From positions 186,001 to 250,000 of the forward strand of contig JAIXMR010000014.1 of NCBI GenBank assembly GCA_025677835.1: 64,000 nucleotides of DNA, read 5' to 3'. The notes beneath the pieces are model-generated. The model was not told where the DNA came from. It did no database searches and saw only the letters and a list, made by a program, of their open reading frames with translations. The first letter of the stretch is position 1. Each line of letters begins with the position of its first letter. Origin of the DNA: Sporodiniella umbellata. Its lineage: Eukaryota > Mucoromycota > Mucoromycetes > Mucorales > Rhizopodaceae. Both the position numbers and the translations under genes were made by a program. This document shows positions 10,534-23,882 of this stretch, piece after piece.

Positions 10534-13500
10534 ATGTCGCAGGAGGATCAGATTGACTTATTCAACGACAAGGAACAGAATGTGCGAAACTCCTCGTTAG
10601 ATAAACAACGAAAGAAAAAAACTAGAAACTTTTCAGCTTGGGACAAACTTCGTGAAAATGTGAGCAGTGGTCATTCGAATGATACCAGTTGTTTGCACGA
10701 AAAAGCAGGTTTTACCAATACTACATTGGTAGCAGCCCAAGCTGCTGGTATGTCCAACTTCGTTCGTAACTTTAAGTCGAAAGTCGCTGCTAGACGTCAA
10801 AATGGAGCCATTTACGCTACCTCAACAGCTGTTCAACAAGACATTTACAGACTAGAGCGAGATTTGGAAAAGTTGCTAAACCATATGAACAGTAGATCCC
10901 AAACATCCTCTGACGACTCTAGTATTCAAACAGGTCATACAGATACTTTAAATGGCTTAAAAACGACATGCAAATCAAAAAAAGCGATATTTAATCGTTA
11001 TTCGCAGGCTATTTCTGATCCGTCTTTCGAAAACGACTCAAAATTTGTAGATGTGACAAGAATATCGGCAAACATTACGTCGATTATGGATATCATAAAA
11101 AAATACAAAGCCGCAACAAGACTTCCCTTCACAAGCGAAATTTTAACTGTATTGTCTATACCCTTTGATAAGAAACCACAAAAAAGTAAAAGCAAAAATA
11201 TGGTGCATGCATTTTTATTTGTCGCATATACTGACGTTCTTTTTTTTTTTTTGGTAGTTGAAGACTGCACACAAGCACTTGATACTTTTGATTACATAAG
11301 AGATCGTTTCACCTTGTTAGACTCCACTGTAAAAACAAAAAGCATGATATGACTACTTGATATGTATTATAGTGTCTAATAATAACATTTAGGAGCACTT
11401 TGAGCAAATCATATTCTGCAGTACGATATCTGGCTCAAGCAATGTTAATTTGAAAGTAATACTGTACACCATTTTCCGTCGCTTTATTTTGCTAATGCCA
11501 AAGTGCGCCCTTTTTTTTGGCAGGAAAGAGTCCTAAATACTTTAAAAACGCTCGTTCAACCCTGCTATTCGTACCCTAGCTATTTACCTTCAGCACCTTC
11601 AGCATTGCATACATTGGTTTACTCGCTTTCAACTTCGTTTGCTAAACAAACGTTGGATTTTGAATTGAGGGAAAGTAGAAAGATCTACGACTTTGTATAT
11701 TCGGAGTTACTTTCTCTTTTGGACCACTTGTCCGAAGGGAAACTTATTTCAATTCAAGGCAGACCGTGGGACGAGTACTATCATACTAAGCAAGCAAGTT
11801 CATCTTTGTCCCGGATGGCCACTGTTGAATCACTATGCAAATGTTTGATGGTTAGTGTCTGCCGGCAGACAGTACCTCGCGAGAAAAGTACTGAATTCCT
11901 TGGCGATTTGATACAAAAAGACCAACAAATACCTGCCCTTTTAGAACTAATACAGAGGTATTGGTCTGATCCAGATTTGTCAACAGTACCTGTTTACTAT
12001 ACTATACTATCTTTAATGGCCGAACTTGCTAGCGAAATATCCTTAAATATATCGATAGAAAATACTAAATCTTCTGCAATACCAGAGCTGCTTGTCTTTA
12101 TAGTTGAAAAAGTAGCGCCTTTTAATATCCAAAAACATGCTGATCAAAAATTGACTGCTGAAAAAAAAAATACCAAGTCTACTATATCACATGTAGTTAC
12201 TATGATTCTTTGTATACTATCTATACGTACATCTGAAAGGCCCCCACCGTTGCTTACATCTCCTAGTTTGAGTTTACAATCTTCCTTTCACGAATTCCCT
12301 GCTGGTTCGCCTTTTCTCGATGACTCTGAAATACCTCAAATTCAAGCTTCTACTAAAGACACAGTTTTAATTACAATAATTGAAACATCCAAAAGGTATT
12401 TGATAGAGCTATGGAATAGCGGATTTGAAAGCGAAGTGCTCAAATGTACAGAAGCTATGTTGCAGGACGTTGAGGGGGATAGGGTGGCTACGTTTTATCA
12501 AAATTTATTATTTCATACAAACGCAGCTATAGGAGAAACAGTAGCTAAGAGGACTATGCCTATATTGTTCAAGCGCATACTTGACAACTCACCATTACCC
12601 ACTACTGAATTTTGTGGAATGCTACGCCAGCTGTCTCAAAGTTTCAAGCCATACTTTTACAAACCCATAGTATCGTGCGTTGCTTCAGATGACAACGAAA
12701 AAGTGGCGCATTTACTGAAGTTGATGACTCACCTTCGTAAGTATCTTACTGGGGTGCAGTTTTGGATGCAAGATGCAGAAATGATCAACGTTTTACTTTT
12801 GAGCGACGTTGGAGCTAAAAAACTACAAAAGGAACAAGCCTCCAATGTATGGGGAAGTACCACTTTGGGACAATGCGTCGTCACAACAGAACTTATATTG
12901 GTGTTAAGAAGCTTGAGAGAAAAGCAGAAAAATCCTACACGACATATGGAGGAAGATGAGATTGCGAAGAAATTTCTGATCGACCTCGAAAGAAGACTTG
13001 CTTTATTCTTAACAGCAAAAGAAAAAAAAAGTATGGTTCCTTTACCTTTACGTGTTTTGCTTTGCAACTTGTTTATGGATCTTCGATTTTTCTGCTATAC
13101 AACACACAAACCAGGATGGCTAACATGTGCTATTAACTGGGCAATACAACCTACAGATCAGGGTGGTCAAGGTCCCCCTCCTGAGGATTTTGAACTAATC
13201 CGTACACTATCTGAAAATGTAGCTCATACTAGTAACTCTTTACCCACTATTGACTCCAACTCTAAAGACAATATACCGGTAATGTTTCAACGTATGCAAA
13301 ATGTCTATCTGGATGTTATTGAGTATTTTTCTCGGGGGTCGTTTCAAGGAGCAAAACTCTCACCATCTTGTGCTTTATTTGGAAATGAAACCCCAAGGCA
13401 TGCACGCCGACATTTGGCAGAATCAATGTATCCAATTGGTCAGTCTGCTTATTCTGCTCTTGATCTAAGCCCTCCAGACATCAAAAGTGACGGAGAGGAA

Positions 13501-16500
13501 GAAACATCTCTGGTGCCTGAACTAGCAAATTACCGGTTTTCTGAAATTGAAAAAATCAACCAAGACCCTTTTGGTTCTGTATTTTCACTTTTAGCCGCTG
13601 TATATACGACACTATCTTCACAGGAGTACGGCCGTCTTGCCAAACCTTTATGGGAGAACTATATGGATGACAAAAAACCAACATTTTTCACACCAGCAGT
13701 GTTTTTGTTGATGGAGTGCGGTGAAAAGGTTCCTAAGCTTCTGAGTGAACTGTTTGTGCAACCTCTTCAAAAGTGAGTGTTTTTTTCTTCTAAAAAAAAA
13801 AGGACGAAAACTAAAAACTTTTATAAAAAAAATATATAGTAAGGATTCTTCTGTCCGTTTGAACACAATTCAAAAATTCCTTTCCCTCACTGGCTTTAGA
13901 TTGAATACTCTAAAACAAAGTTACATCCAGGTTTCCTCTCACAACAAACCATTCCGAGGCGATGGCGGGGCTTTTTCAACGCCTTTTGTGCCTACGGATC
14001 TTGGTAGTAATGAATTTTCTTTGGATGAGCCACGCTGGATGTCCAAACTGAGAAACACTAGCAATCTACCCATTGAGCTTAAAAAACAGATCCAAGAGCT
14101 AGGTTGGAATGAAGACGATAACGCTGAGGAACATGAAGCGCTAAAGAAAGTACTTACCCCGCTTGGGCTGTTACCTTCCTTGTTCTTGGAAAACAAAGAT
14201 GAACAAAATAATGAGGACGAACACCCAAGCATTGCAGCTGTCAATGAACGCGGCAAAGTCATTGATATTAGTAAGATTATCAGACGTAGAAAGCGAGCAG
14301 CAACCGTACAGGTTTTTGCCACCACCTTCTTAGTCATGGTGGATCTTTTGACAGATAACTCTGCAGGTGTGGCCAATGTTTTACGTGAATTGATTGAACA
14401 ATTTTCGCGAGATGACCCTGCTTTATTTTTGAGACCATTTTTGAATACTCTTGGAGATCATGAATGGAATTCTATCAAAAATACGCTTACACGCATCCGA
14501 TACATTATTAATACGCAGCGCAAATTATCCCCTGGTCTGACACATATAATGTTCAACTACTTGGCTGGTATGCTAAAATGGATTGTAAGAGAGAATCAAG
14601 GATCAGGTTTGAAGCTAATGACGTTAGTTCACCCATTGTTGGCTGAGCTGGCGCTTTCTACGAATGACTTGTCTGTTAGAGACCTTCGGAAAAACAAAAT
14701 TGAACATTTGCTTGTCAGCACTGGAAAATTTTGGTTCACACATGAGCAACCTGCTGATATGTTTCCTCGATTCCTTACTACAGAACAGCACGACTTTGCT
14801 GTGCTAAATATACCAGAACAGATATTTTCTGTAGCGTCTTTGCGTATCAGCCATATACAGTTTCTTACAAACTACTTGGTACGTTTTCCTAGAGAGGTTT
14901 ATGCCGTGAAAAAATCGCTACAAGATTATGAGCCTATACCAATACCCGGTGCAAAGTGGAACACACGTGGATGGATAGAGAACGCGTATTATCCAGATAT
15001 TACTTGTAGTAAAACACAGATGTTGTCTGAAAAACAGCCGAGAGACTGCCAACAGCTGGATAGAGAGATGCTTTCTGCTATGCGAGCTCGTATTTGGTTA
15101 AGGTTTATCGACATGTTATTGAATAGTCTCAACAAAAACTACAACGATCGCGAAGAACTGGAACGAATACTCCAAGGTGTAAATATAATTATAGCTGAAC
15201 ATAGCCGCGACTTTGCTATTTTAGGCCAAGCACTAGTACTATATACTAGAGTTGTAACGAGATTCAAACGACTCTTTAAATCTAATCGCGGCTACACTAT
15301 CTTTCTTTCTGCTTTATTCAAAACCTTTTGTGAAGCTGAAACTGCACCTCAAATTACATCCGCCGTTATATTTACGTGGTGCCGATTTTATGCTGTACAC
15401 GAAGAGTCTTTTGTATTTCAAATGTTGGGTTCTCTTGTCCCTTCTATTTTGACAGCTTATGGGAAATCCGAAAAAGTGGGTCAATGGATGATTGAAAACA
15501 TGTTTATATTGATGCAAGCTATGGACAGCCCACCTCATTTGGGATCCACGCCTGATATCCTTGGCCTACAACTTCAGGTTGAGCTTGACGATCATGAGCG
15601 TAACATTCAAGACCGTATTGACTCTGTAAGCAGTCAAACGACACTCAAGCTTTCTTCAGCTATTTTTAAACCTCTAGCCCGAGGAGCCAATGCACCCATA
15701 ACTCAGATTGAAGTAAGCACATTCAGTAATCGACCTTTCAAGCTAGAGGATTTCATCAAATTGTTTTTAACTGTCATTGCATATGACCCCGGGTCACTAA
15801 GAGCTGAGCAGTTTGTAAAAATATTTACTTACCTTATACCCTTTTTTGTTCAAAAGCCTCAACTTAAAAATATGATGCAAGAAGGTGTCTCAGCCCTAGT
15901 GAACGTGTTTACTAAATTTAGTAAAAATGCCAAATCAGTAGTTACAACAAGTAATGCGCGTAACGCACCTGGCGAGTACCAGAATGTGCCTTCAAGTGAT
16001 AGCAAGCCAGCTGGGTTTAGTTACAATACAGGATCCAAAGCAGAGTCTGCACAGAATGCTTATGGCAAGCAATGGCAGCAGAATGATAGATTTACAATCA
16101 AACAAAACTTCATTGCTCTTGTTCATGAATACTTGAAACACGGAGGCACTTTGTCCGAAGTATCTCATGAAAAAATGGCTCAAATTATACGTACTGTCTT
16201 TCGCGATTACCGTAACATAAAGGGTATGACCATCAAGACAGATTGGATCAAGGACTATCTGGTTGTCAGTCTACATTCCATGACCGACACTCGGAATTAC
16301 ACCAAATCCTTAAAAAAGGTTCTAAACGAAATCTATACTCAGTATAGAGCACAATGGAAGACTGTAGATGCTTCAGATCTTTATGAGGGCTTAGCCGTTA
16401 TGTTGGAGAAGGGACAGGGCAAGGCTATCATGATGGATGACTTAGCTGAGTTTATCCGGGAAAAATTTGTCTCGTTTGGTTTGAATGTGGCTACGTTGTC

Positions 16501-17908
16501 ACACTGGCAAAACGATCCCAAAGGACCAATACAATTTTGTAACTCTCTGGTTCGTCTTATCATTGCTATTCTTGAAAACTCTCGTCAGGATGTCTTTGCA
16601 GAGATTGAACGACAGTCGCCATCCTTTGAGCTTTTGGGGCGTATCGTTATACCATTGTGCCTTCAATACAATCTACAGTGGAATTACAGCAGCACTAGTA
16701 TATCAAATGCATCAGCACGCAACTCTGCCAATCACTGGGCACGCTTTCTCAATTATTTAGCCAATGTTTGTAGTCAAACATTTCTTTTAAAAACCAAATC
16801 ATCAGGGTTTTCTTTATCGCAGCTGACGAATGCTATGGGACAGGCAGGCTTAGAAGACAATACAGAAAATTCAGAATTTCCTGAAGCAAAAGACGGCAAG
16901 CAGACACCAGGCTCAGTAGCGGTTCTTTTTTCTCTCAGTCTAGTCGCGATCAAAATAGTACTGATTCGGTGCCAAAACACTTTCAACGAACTCAATGGCT
17001 CTTGGTCACAAATTGCAAGCTTTATCCGAAATACATTAGTCTTTGGACAAACTTTGAAGTTGCTAAGAACAAAAAGCACACGTTCCGAGGCACATACTCC
17101 TTTAGAGGGTACCTCGGCTGGACCTCCTTCTCCGTCTGTGTTTTCGCCTCTTGGCTTATCTTCGCCGGGAGTCACACCCTACATAGGTAACCAGTCGCTG
17201 CCTCAAATGGCCTCGAGTGCAGCTGGGGCCATACACGATTTTACTACATGGAAGTTTTTAGAGTTTATTGTATATTATCGCACGCCACTTTTTGTTCTTC
17301 TTAAAGACTTCATTTATGAGAAAATGAACGGAGCAGGTCCTATACGAAGCTCACTCTACAGCCCTAGGACAAGCGTTCAATTTTTACATCATGAAAACCC
17401 ACGATCACGCACATGGAGTGCAGAAGGAAGTAGTGGATTACACGACGCCAGCCCTTCCATGCCTAGTACTCCAAAACGCGCTAGTCCACATCCAGACAAC
17501 ACAGAGCCTGATGTATTAGGCCTTGGTCTCCATCGACCAGGACCGTCTGCCCGAGCGCCTCCAAGTTCCCCTGGCGCTCTATCTGATCAAGAAAGTCCTT
17601 GCTCACCAAAACAAGCTCCATTTCACGAGTCATCTACTCCCAAGGAAAGTGTATTACAAGGGCTTTACGCCGAGACTGTTACATCAATGATTCAGGTCCA
17701 AGTGGCCATTGGCTCTAAACCTGCTCTACCTTGGATGGCTACCAGCTCCAAAAATAAGACTAAACCATGGTCCCACCAATCTGCTGTAGCCAAAATGGCC
17801 AACGAGTGGCAATTACTTTTGCAAGTTTTCACTGAATTGGATGTCGTACAAGGTAAAGCAGCCGTAAGCGCATCTTCTACACACATTCCAACAGCCCTTT
17901 TACCTTAA
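10534..17908 (+). CDS. very large helical-repeat protein, UNC80-like
   Basis: Five exons: 10534-11185, 11258-11328, 11393-11455, 11524-13772, 13840-17908; 2,367 residues. Introns of 72, 64, 68 and 67 nt keep phase, and the first and last contain T- or A-rich stretches. The N-terminal 250 residues are polar and low in order. The body is almost entirely amphipathic helix, as in HEAT/ARM proteins, with no clear membrane segment. The best landmark is near the middle: HSRDFAILGQALVLYTRVVT, then IFTWCRFYAVHEESFVFQML, which fits my recollection of the UNC80 C-terminal region. In animals UNC80 is the scaffold of the NALCN sodium-leak channel; fungi have a related channel, Cch1. The last 200 residues are Ser/Pro-rich and probably disordered. 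I am sure it is one large gene but only moderately sure of the family; another giant HEAT-type scaffold is the alternative. Confidence 0.6.
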
Positions 17909-18085
17909 AAGTTCTTCACAACAATGTAATAAATGATGCACAACTATGTAGTTTTTTATTTATTTATTTATAAAAGATTCTAAATGACTATATTTTTTTT
18001 TTTTGAGGGATTATCTAATGCAATCAAGAGATGTAAAATAAGAGGAGAGCGAAGCGTAGATATATATATAAAAAAAAAAGGTATA

Positions 18086-19871
18086 TTAAGAGTGGTTGTG
18101 GGCTCTGCTAGTCATAGCCATATCAGTAGCACCAGAGTTGGTTAGTCCAGCAAAAGAAGCAACTAATAAGATGGTTCCAATTACATCAATACATGCCGTT
18201 CTAGTCACATAAAGGATTTAATTTTACTGTGCTTTTTTTAAAAAAAAAAAAAAAAAAAAAGCCTACAGGTATGGTATCACGTAGTTATCTGGGTCATAGC
18301 CCATCTTCCAAAATGCAAGTGTCATGTATTTGCCTATTTTTAAAGAAATCCAAGCCTGATTTCGATAGGTTAATAAACTGTATTTAATAAAGTTTTGAGT
18401 TGAATTTACCGAGAGCATGGAAACTAAAAAGAAGGAGACAAAGAACCAAAAATTGTAATGTAATTGACCAAGATTGAAAACCCATATGATGAACATGTAG
18501 GCAGCCTGTACAGGCAAATCCATCATGAGCAATACATTTTCTACTTGTCTGTAATTTTCTTTGGTCTCTGAGTGAAGGCAAGTACTGATACGAGAGGCGT
18601 ATATCGATCCCAGATTGCCGGATAATCCAATCAATACAGGTGTTAATAGTGCAATGCCTCTGTATTTTTCCACATATTGTTCAAGCATAATTCCTGCCAG
18701 GCTATTTTTTTAAAAAAAAAATGCTTGATTAAGTATGGATTCAGGCACATATATGATTTCAATTATACCTAGAAATTACCATGGCAAAAATAATAGGTGT
18801 CCAGCCTGTAAACAGTAAATCCTTAACGTGTTTATTTTTCCAGACAACAAGACCGAATATTGGGATCATAGCAAGCATGATACAAACAACAATAGTACAA
18901 AGAAAGGTTTCTATAGTAAAAAAAAGGTTAAAAAGAAGTTTTGCCAAAACTAGCTTACCCATTGGCTTTTCAAAAAGATAAGCACAGGCAGCCATAAGAA
19001 TGAGTGTGACAATATCTCCTGTGGAAGAGGCCATGGGGCATGCAATATTGTCAGGGTCTACATCCAATTTCCTGCAAAGGACGATCAAGACACACATAAA
19101 CACGCCCAGGATGGCTGCTGAAAACGACGCAGAAACCATAGCATTGGCAGTGACATACATCATTTCGTAGTAACTTGTACTACTTCCGGGCTTGGTAATA
19201 AGACCCAAGGCAAATGAGGCTACACCGGCCAAGGCACCAGCCACAATAGATTGCACTTGAAGCAAACAGAGGTTACCAAGAATAAGTGAACGGCGAGTTG
19301 CTCCGTGATCCAGTTCTCCTAGGTTAGACTGCAAAAGTAGTCAGTTGTCTGTTTTCATTTGAGATAGAAGTTACAGAAGTAGAAAAGCGAGCTGCCAGAT
19401 TCATCTCGAGGTTTCCTTTCAAGTTGAGCAAAATAGGTAACAAAATGAATAACTCAGATGTCTTTATAAATATTTTCCAATGCTTTTTTGTGTTTTAATT
19501 AGACACTGTTGTTTTTATTTGTGCTCAATTTCTTTACCTGGAACTCGTCCATCAAATGTCCCGCAAATACAAGCCCGACCATGGAGATAATTAAAGAGGG
19601 AAATGCCTAAAAAAATTTTCTTAGTAATAGAGATAAAGCTTCTCCTTTTCTATTAATTCACCTGAAGAGCCAGTGATTCCTGGTGTTTTTTGGATTCTTT
19701 GTGTGTTTCCTCAAAGTAAGCATTGGAGCTGCAACCGTGTCTTTCATCACTTGTCAACAACGACATCGTTTGCTGATTTTTTTCTAAATCGTCAGGAGGC
19801 TCGTCGTCGTCTAACTGCATCGATAGTTCAACATAGTCGTGATGCTGTGGCCCTGACTCTGTTTTAGCCAT
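18086..19871 (-). CDS. SLC41/MgtE-type divalent cation (Mg2+) transporter
   Basis: Eukaryotic MgtE-like transporter built from two homologous membrane halves. Exons: 19662-19871, 19538-19606, 19375-19461, 18959-19328, 18769-18910, 18267-18701, 18086-18200 (475 residues); all introns are GT-AG and in phase. An acidic, polar cytosolic N-terminus of about 70 residues precedes the membrane part. The two halves each carry the family signature: LLNLKGNLEMNLAARFSTS in the first and LIGLSGNLGSIYASRISTC in the second. Each also has a DPDN motif (LDVDPDNIACPMASSTGDIV and YDPDNYVIPYLTACIDVIGT). The final exon gives a membrane helix and a short hydrophilic tail ending HNHS. It is tail-to-tail with the UNC80-like gene, whose stop is only 177 bp away. 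Substrate (Mg2+) is inferred from the family. Confidence 0.9.
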
Positions 19872-20050
19872 ATTATGTATATAAAAAAAAGACAAAGAAA
19901 AAAATATACAAGATTAAAAGAGAGAAAATAAAAATCTGGAAAACGGGCTCAAAACTATTTAATGGATTGTGCTTTTGTGTGTAATCTAAAAAAAACCGCT
20001 AAAGTTTATTTGGAAAGATTTTATCTTTTTTCTTCTCTCTTTTCTTTTTT

Positions 20051-20400
20051 CTATACCTTTTTTTTTGTTGTACCAGCTTTTTCTTGTGTTTTGTGTTTAT
20101 TAAAATGAATCCAGTTTGGTACTCTTGTTTTGTCTTTGTAAGCTTTTATAAACACGTAAAGAACAAAAACAGTGAAGTATATTAATATATAAACCCAAAT
20201 ACTCAACTGCTGGTTTTGAATAATGAGCGATAAAGTTTTTTCAAAAAAAAAAAACATCAAAAGTGGCCAGTCGATCCCTGCTTTGCGTACACCAGTGATG
20301 CTGGAAAATGATCGTGTCACTTCAGCGGCATTGTAACTGATTATCAGTTTCAATCTTTCTATGAAAACAAGATACAAGTACAGATGAATTTATCAGATCT
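20051..20400 (-). other. possible fragment of a small membrane protein
   Basis: An open stretch on the minus strand includes a hydrophobic segment (LSIWVYILIYFTVFVLYVFI) followed by a basic tail (KAYKDKTRVPNWIHFNKH). There is no ATG at its 5' end, no splice site that clearly extends it, and no family I recognise. It could be the last exon of a small membrane-protein gene, a decayed gene, or chance. Confidence 0.2.
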
Positions 20401-20508
20401 GATAAAAACGAGTCAAAAGCTTCCATGAAGGATCATGGCCAAAAACGATGAACAAAGAGAACAATAGTGTTGCTACTACAGCTTTACTGCAATTATAAAA
20501 TGGAGCTA

Positions 20509-20809
20509 AAAAAACTGTCGGATTGCACAGTTTTTGGTGGTTCTTGAATTGAAAAGGCGGTGGTAGTACCGCGTTATAGCTAAATGTTTTATTTATCCAC
20601 AAAGATCGTCTCCAAATAAAAAAATCAAAGGCAACCATCTATATGTATAATACTGCTTATACAAAGCCTAAACTAAAAGCCGCTATATAAGATATAGATA
20701 TACTAGTACGGCATACAAAGAAAACAGAGCTGTAAAGGCGTTGCTTTTTATTAGTCTATACAATACACAGTTTGCATAAGATCTGATAAAAGCGATAAGG
20801 AGCTTGATG
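20509..20809 (+). repeat. left arm of a perfect 301-bp inverted repeat
   Basis: Read by eye this arm is the exact reverse complement of 21883-22183, with equal length and no gap or mismatch found. It starts AAAAAACTGTCGG and ends GGAGCTTGATG. The sequences diverge immediately outside and inside the arms. No coding function is apparent. Confidence 0.9.
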
Positions 20810-21882
20810 ACACGAATAAGTTAGTTCCATTCGCCATTTGTAAAGTAGTTACTCAAGTATGAAGAAAATGCTATAAATGCAATTATAAAATACCCACGTC
20901 ATACACACTATCAATTAAATTTTGACATATGGGATTACTTTGGTAACCATGAGTCTTTCATGGATTGAAGGAAGAGTTTGTAAAAACCTCTCTCTTTCCA
21001 AATTTATCCTGTTCAAATTAAAAAGTACACACCAATATTTTCTTGAAAGTTGTCTTTATCAACGTTTGGGGCAGACCCGTTAGGACTTTGAACAAAAGCA
21101 ACAAAATTTACCACTCCACTTGAAAAAGGACAAAATAAAATCTAAAGGTACAGTGTTTCCAAAATCGATGTCGTATTTTACAATACACATTATACAAAAA
21201 TATACGATATTGATTTTGGAAACATTGTATACCTTTTCTTTTGTGTAAACAATCGATTAAAGAGCCGCTAAAATACAATCACTGAAAGGGCATTATTCTG
21301 GATGATGCTTGAGTAGGACAAACCGGCTGCTCTTTCTCTCTGGATACTTACAACTATTCCTACTGTATATGCTGGTGTTTTTATAAGGAAAACTTGTTCT
21401 TCGCAAAAATTTGCTTGAGGCACCTTATGAATCTCAGCAGCCATTATGTGTATTTATATGTAGATCAGTTAAGAGTCAACTGACATGGTATTTGTTTGCC
21501 AGTTTAGCCTTCAAGCTTTATACTTGAGAGCACAAAACTCAATGAAGTATTATAGTTTCTTACCGTATTTGTCCGAGGAAAATCCTATTTATAAAATGTA
21601 TATATCGCTCAGCTAAGTCTAGCGAAAAATGCTCCACTGTTTAAATTTGAAGTACTACTTTTTTTTGTTTACAAAGCAGAGACATAATCAATAAAAGGTT
21701 TGAAATAAACAATTGTAGAGTTATGTAATTTTTAATAATAACAAAAAGAACAAATGTTTTGTGTGGCGAATACATACTAAAGCGGTTATTTGCTATATAA
21801 AGAAACACATAGTGTATATGAAGCTAAAAAATAAAAAAAAAAAGCTTTCAATTTTAAAACGACTTTTAAATAAGGGTGTGCA
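20810..21882. other. 1.07-kb spacer between the inverted-repeat arms
   Basis: AT-rich and without any ORF that resembles a transposase or other known protein. It contains a separate imperfect hairpin at 21147-21233 and a short A-tract at about 21833-21843. If the whole were a mobile element it would be non-autonomous. Confidence 0.6.
21147..21233. repeat. imperfect long hairpin inside the spacer
   Basis: The left side (GGTACAGTGTTTCCAAAATC...) and the reverse complement of the right side (GGTATACAATGTTTCCAAAATC...) align over about 33-37 bases with a few mismatches and small gaps. A loop of roughly 17 bases separates them. It could form a cruciform or an RNA stem-loop. Confidence 0.7.
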
Positions 21883-22183
21883 CATCAAGCTCCTTATCGC
21901 TTTTATCAGATCTTATGCAAACTGTGTATTGTATAGACTAATAAAAAGCAACGCCTTTACAGCTCTGTTTTCTTTGTATGCCGTACTAGTATATCTATAT
22001 CTTATATAGCGGCTTTTAGTTTAGGCTTTGTATAAGCAGTATTATACATATAGATGGTTGCCTTTGATTTTTTTATTTGGAGACGATCTTTGTGGATAAA
22101 TAAAACATTTAGCTATAACGCGGTACTACCACCGCCTTTTCAATTCAAGAACCACCAAAAACTGTGCAATCCGACAGTTTTTT
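21883..22183 (-). repeat. right arm of the perfect 301-bp inverted repeat
   Basis: Exact reverse complement of 20509-20809. It ends at ACAGTTTTTT before GGGTGGGG. Flanks of the two arms share no obvious target-site duplication. Confidence 0.9.
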
Positions 22184-23882
22184 GGGTGGGGCTTTTGTGT
22201 TCCCGTAGCATATACCAACAATATAATTTTTTTCGAGTATCTAGATTTTGGAACAGTTAAGCTGGTAAAAAAACTTTACCATAAAACTTGTTTATAACTT
22301 GAAAAAAAAAAAAAAAAAAAAAAAACATGCTTTGATGCTGTGGGTAATAAAAACAAACATTTTAATACACATATGCAAAACCTCAAATATCACTATTACA
22401 ACCATAAAAACTACGAGACACGAAGACATAAAGCTCTGAAACATTTAGAAACAATAACATATCAGTGAGAGGGCAAATCGTGTATGCATTATGTTGCATA
22501 TCGAATTATAAGTGCTCCCGGTGCATATTCAGGGCTACTTTGTCCTCCAATAACAAACAGCACCCTTGCTTTTTACTATCGCAGTTTCGATATAGTAATA
22601 TCGTATTCTTTTTTTTGGAAAGAAAAAAAATAGAAGTTCTTGAAACGGCGTCCGACAATTGATTCAATATTTTTAAAACATGATGTGCTATCGTATATTA
22701 GGAAGCTTCTGATTTTTGCCAAACTTATAAACTTTATTTGTCTTTCTACTTAAGATAATAGTAAGCAAGCTTCTTAGTATATTTTGACCATAACAGAAAA
22801 ACAAACAAGCACTTTTTCTTCTAAAAAGCTATGGAAATGATATTTGAAGCTTATTTCGAATATAACAATAACGGTTAGATGGTATTCCCTGCATTATATC
22901 AGCCTACTCTGTTACGACTATTCAGCGACGCTCGCATTTAATTTAAACAAGAATAAAGGGAGACCTTGGGTTACTAGATGTGCTTATATGACGTGATATT
23001 GTGTTTTTATCTTACTGCTTTAAAACAAAAAACAATCAATAAAAAGAAATTTTACAGTATGTCGCAATACACGTTGACCTAGACCCATTAAAAATGAAGA
23101 CGTTTTCCTTATTTCAAATACAAAAAAAAAGCATTCGAGATTTAGTATGCATATGTAAGGTCGAATAGTTTTTTTTTTTAAAACTAAAAGAAGGAGGCAT
23201 CCGAACATTTTCGATATGTAAGTTAGAGAATCGAATGCATTGATCCGTTTTAGGTATGTTTTCGTTTTGTAAACTGCTAAAATTTTCAAATTCATTTACT
23301 GTCTTCAATTGTCTTGGTTTACCTAGTACAAGCCGTATTTTATAAAAGCCGTAATAACAGTAAAATTTCGCAGGCAATATGAAACAGTATGAAACAAAAA
23401 TTATAAACATGAGATCAATTTCACTCGGTCAACTCCAATTACCAAAGTGATTACATAAAACTTTGCTTAGTTATCTGGAATAAATCTTTGAATGCTATAG
23501 TTACAGCCTAGCCTGTACGAGTAACACGATCAAATTTATAGCATCAAAAATGCAAACTGACGCTCTATACATTAGAAACGACAGTTGGCTCTAAGGCTAG
23601 CGAGTACATATGGGTACTAAACGCCGTTAATGGGGAATATCGACACTTTGGGTTTTCTTTATGATAAACGCTATCGCTTATACTAATTTCAAACCATATT
23701 AAACTTTATTTGCTTTTTTTCTTAGCAAAAAATAATCTCAAAATAAATTTTAGCCTATGGGATGTATAGGGTCACATCTTTGTCTTTTAGTCTGAAGATT
23801 CAAGACACCATATAATTAGGTAGGAGATTTAAAAAACATGCCTTCACAGACAAGTCATCAATAGTCTTTTTTCTTTGATAAA
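22184..23882. other. gene-poor region before CFD1
   Basis: About 1.7 kb with only short, unconvincing ORFs. An A-tract of roughly 23 occurs near 22302-22325 and a T-run near 23170. No RNA gene was recognised. The last part must hold the CFD1 promoter. Confidence 0.5.

Noticed and set aside
13939..14376. 145-residue minus-strand ORF
   Set aside because: Shadow of the large UNC80-like exon; Ser/Phe/Lys-rich with no independent support.
22054..22260. ORF starting MVAFDFFIWRR present on both arms of the inverted repeat
   Set aside because: It is the same DNA read twice because of the inverted repeat; frames diverge outside the arms and no family is matched.
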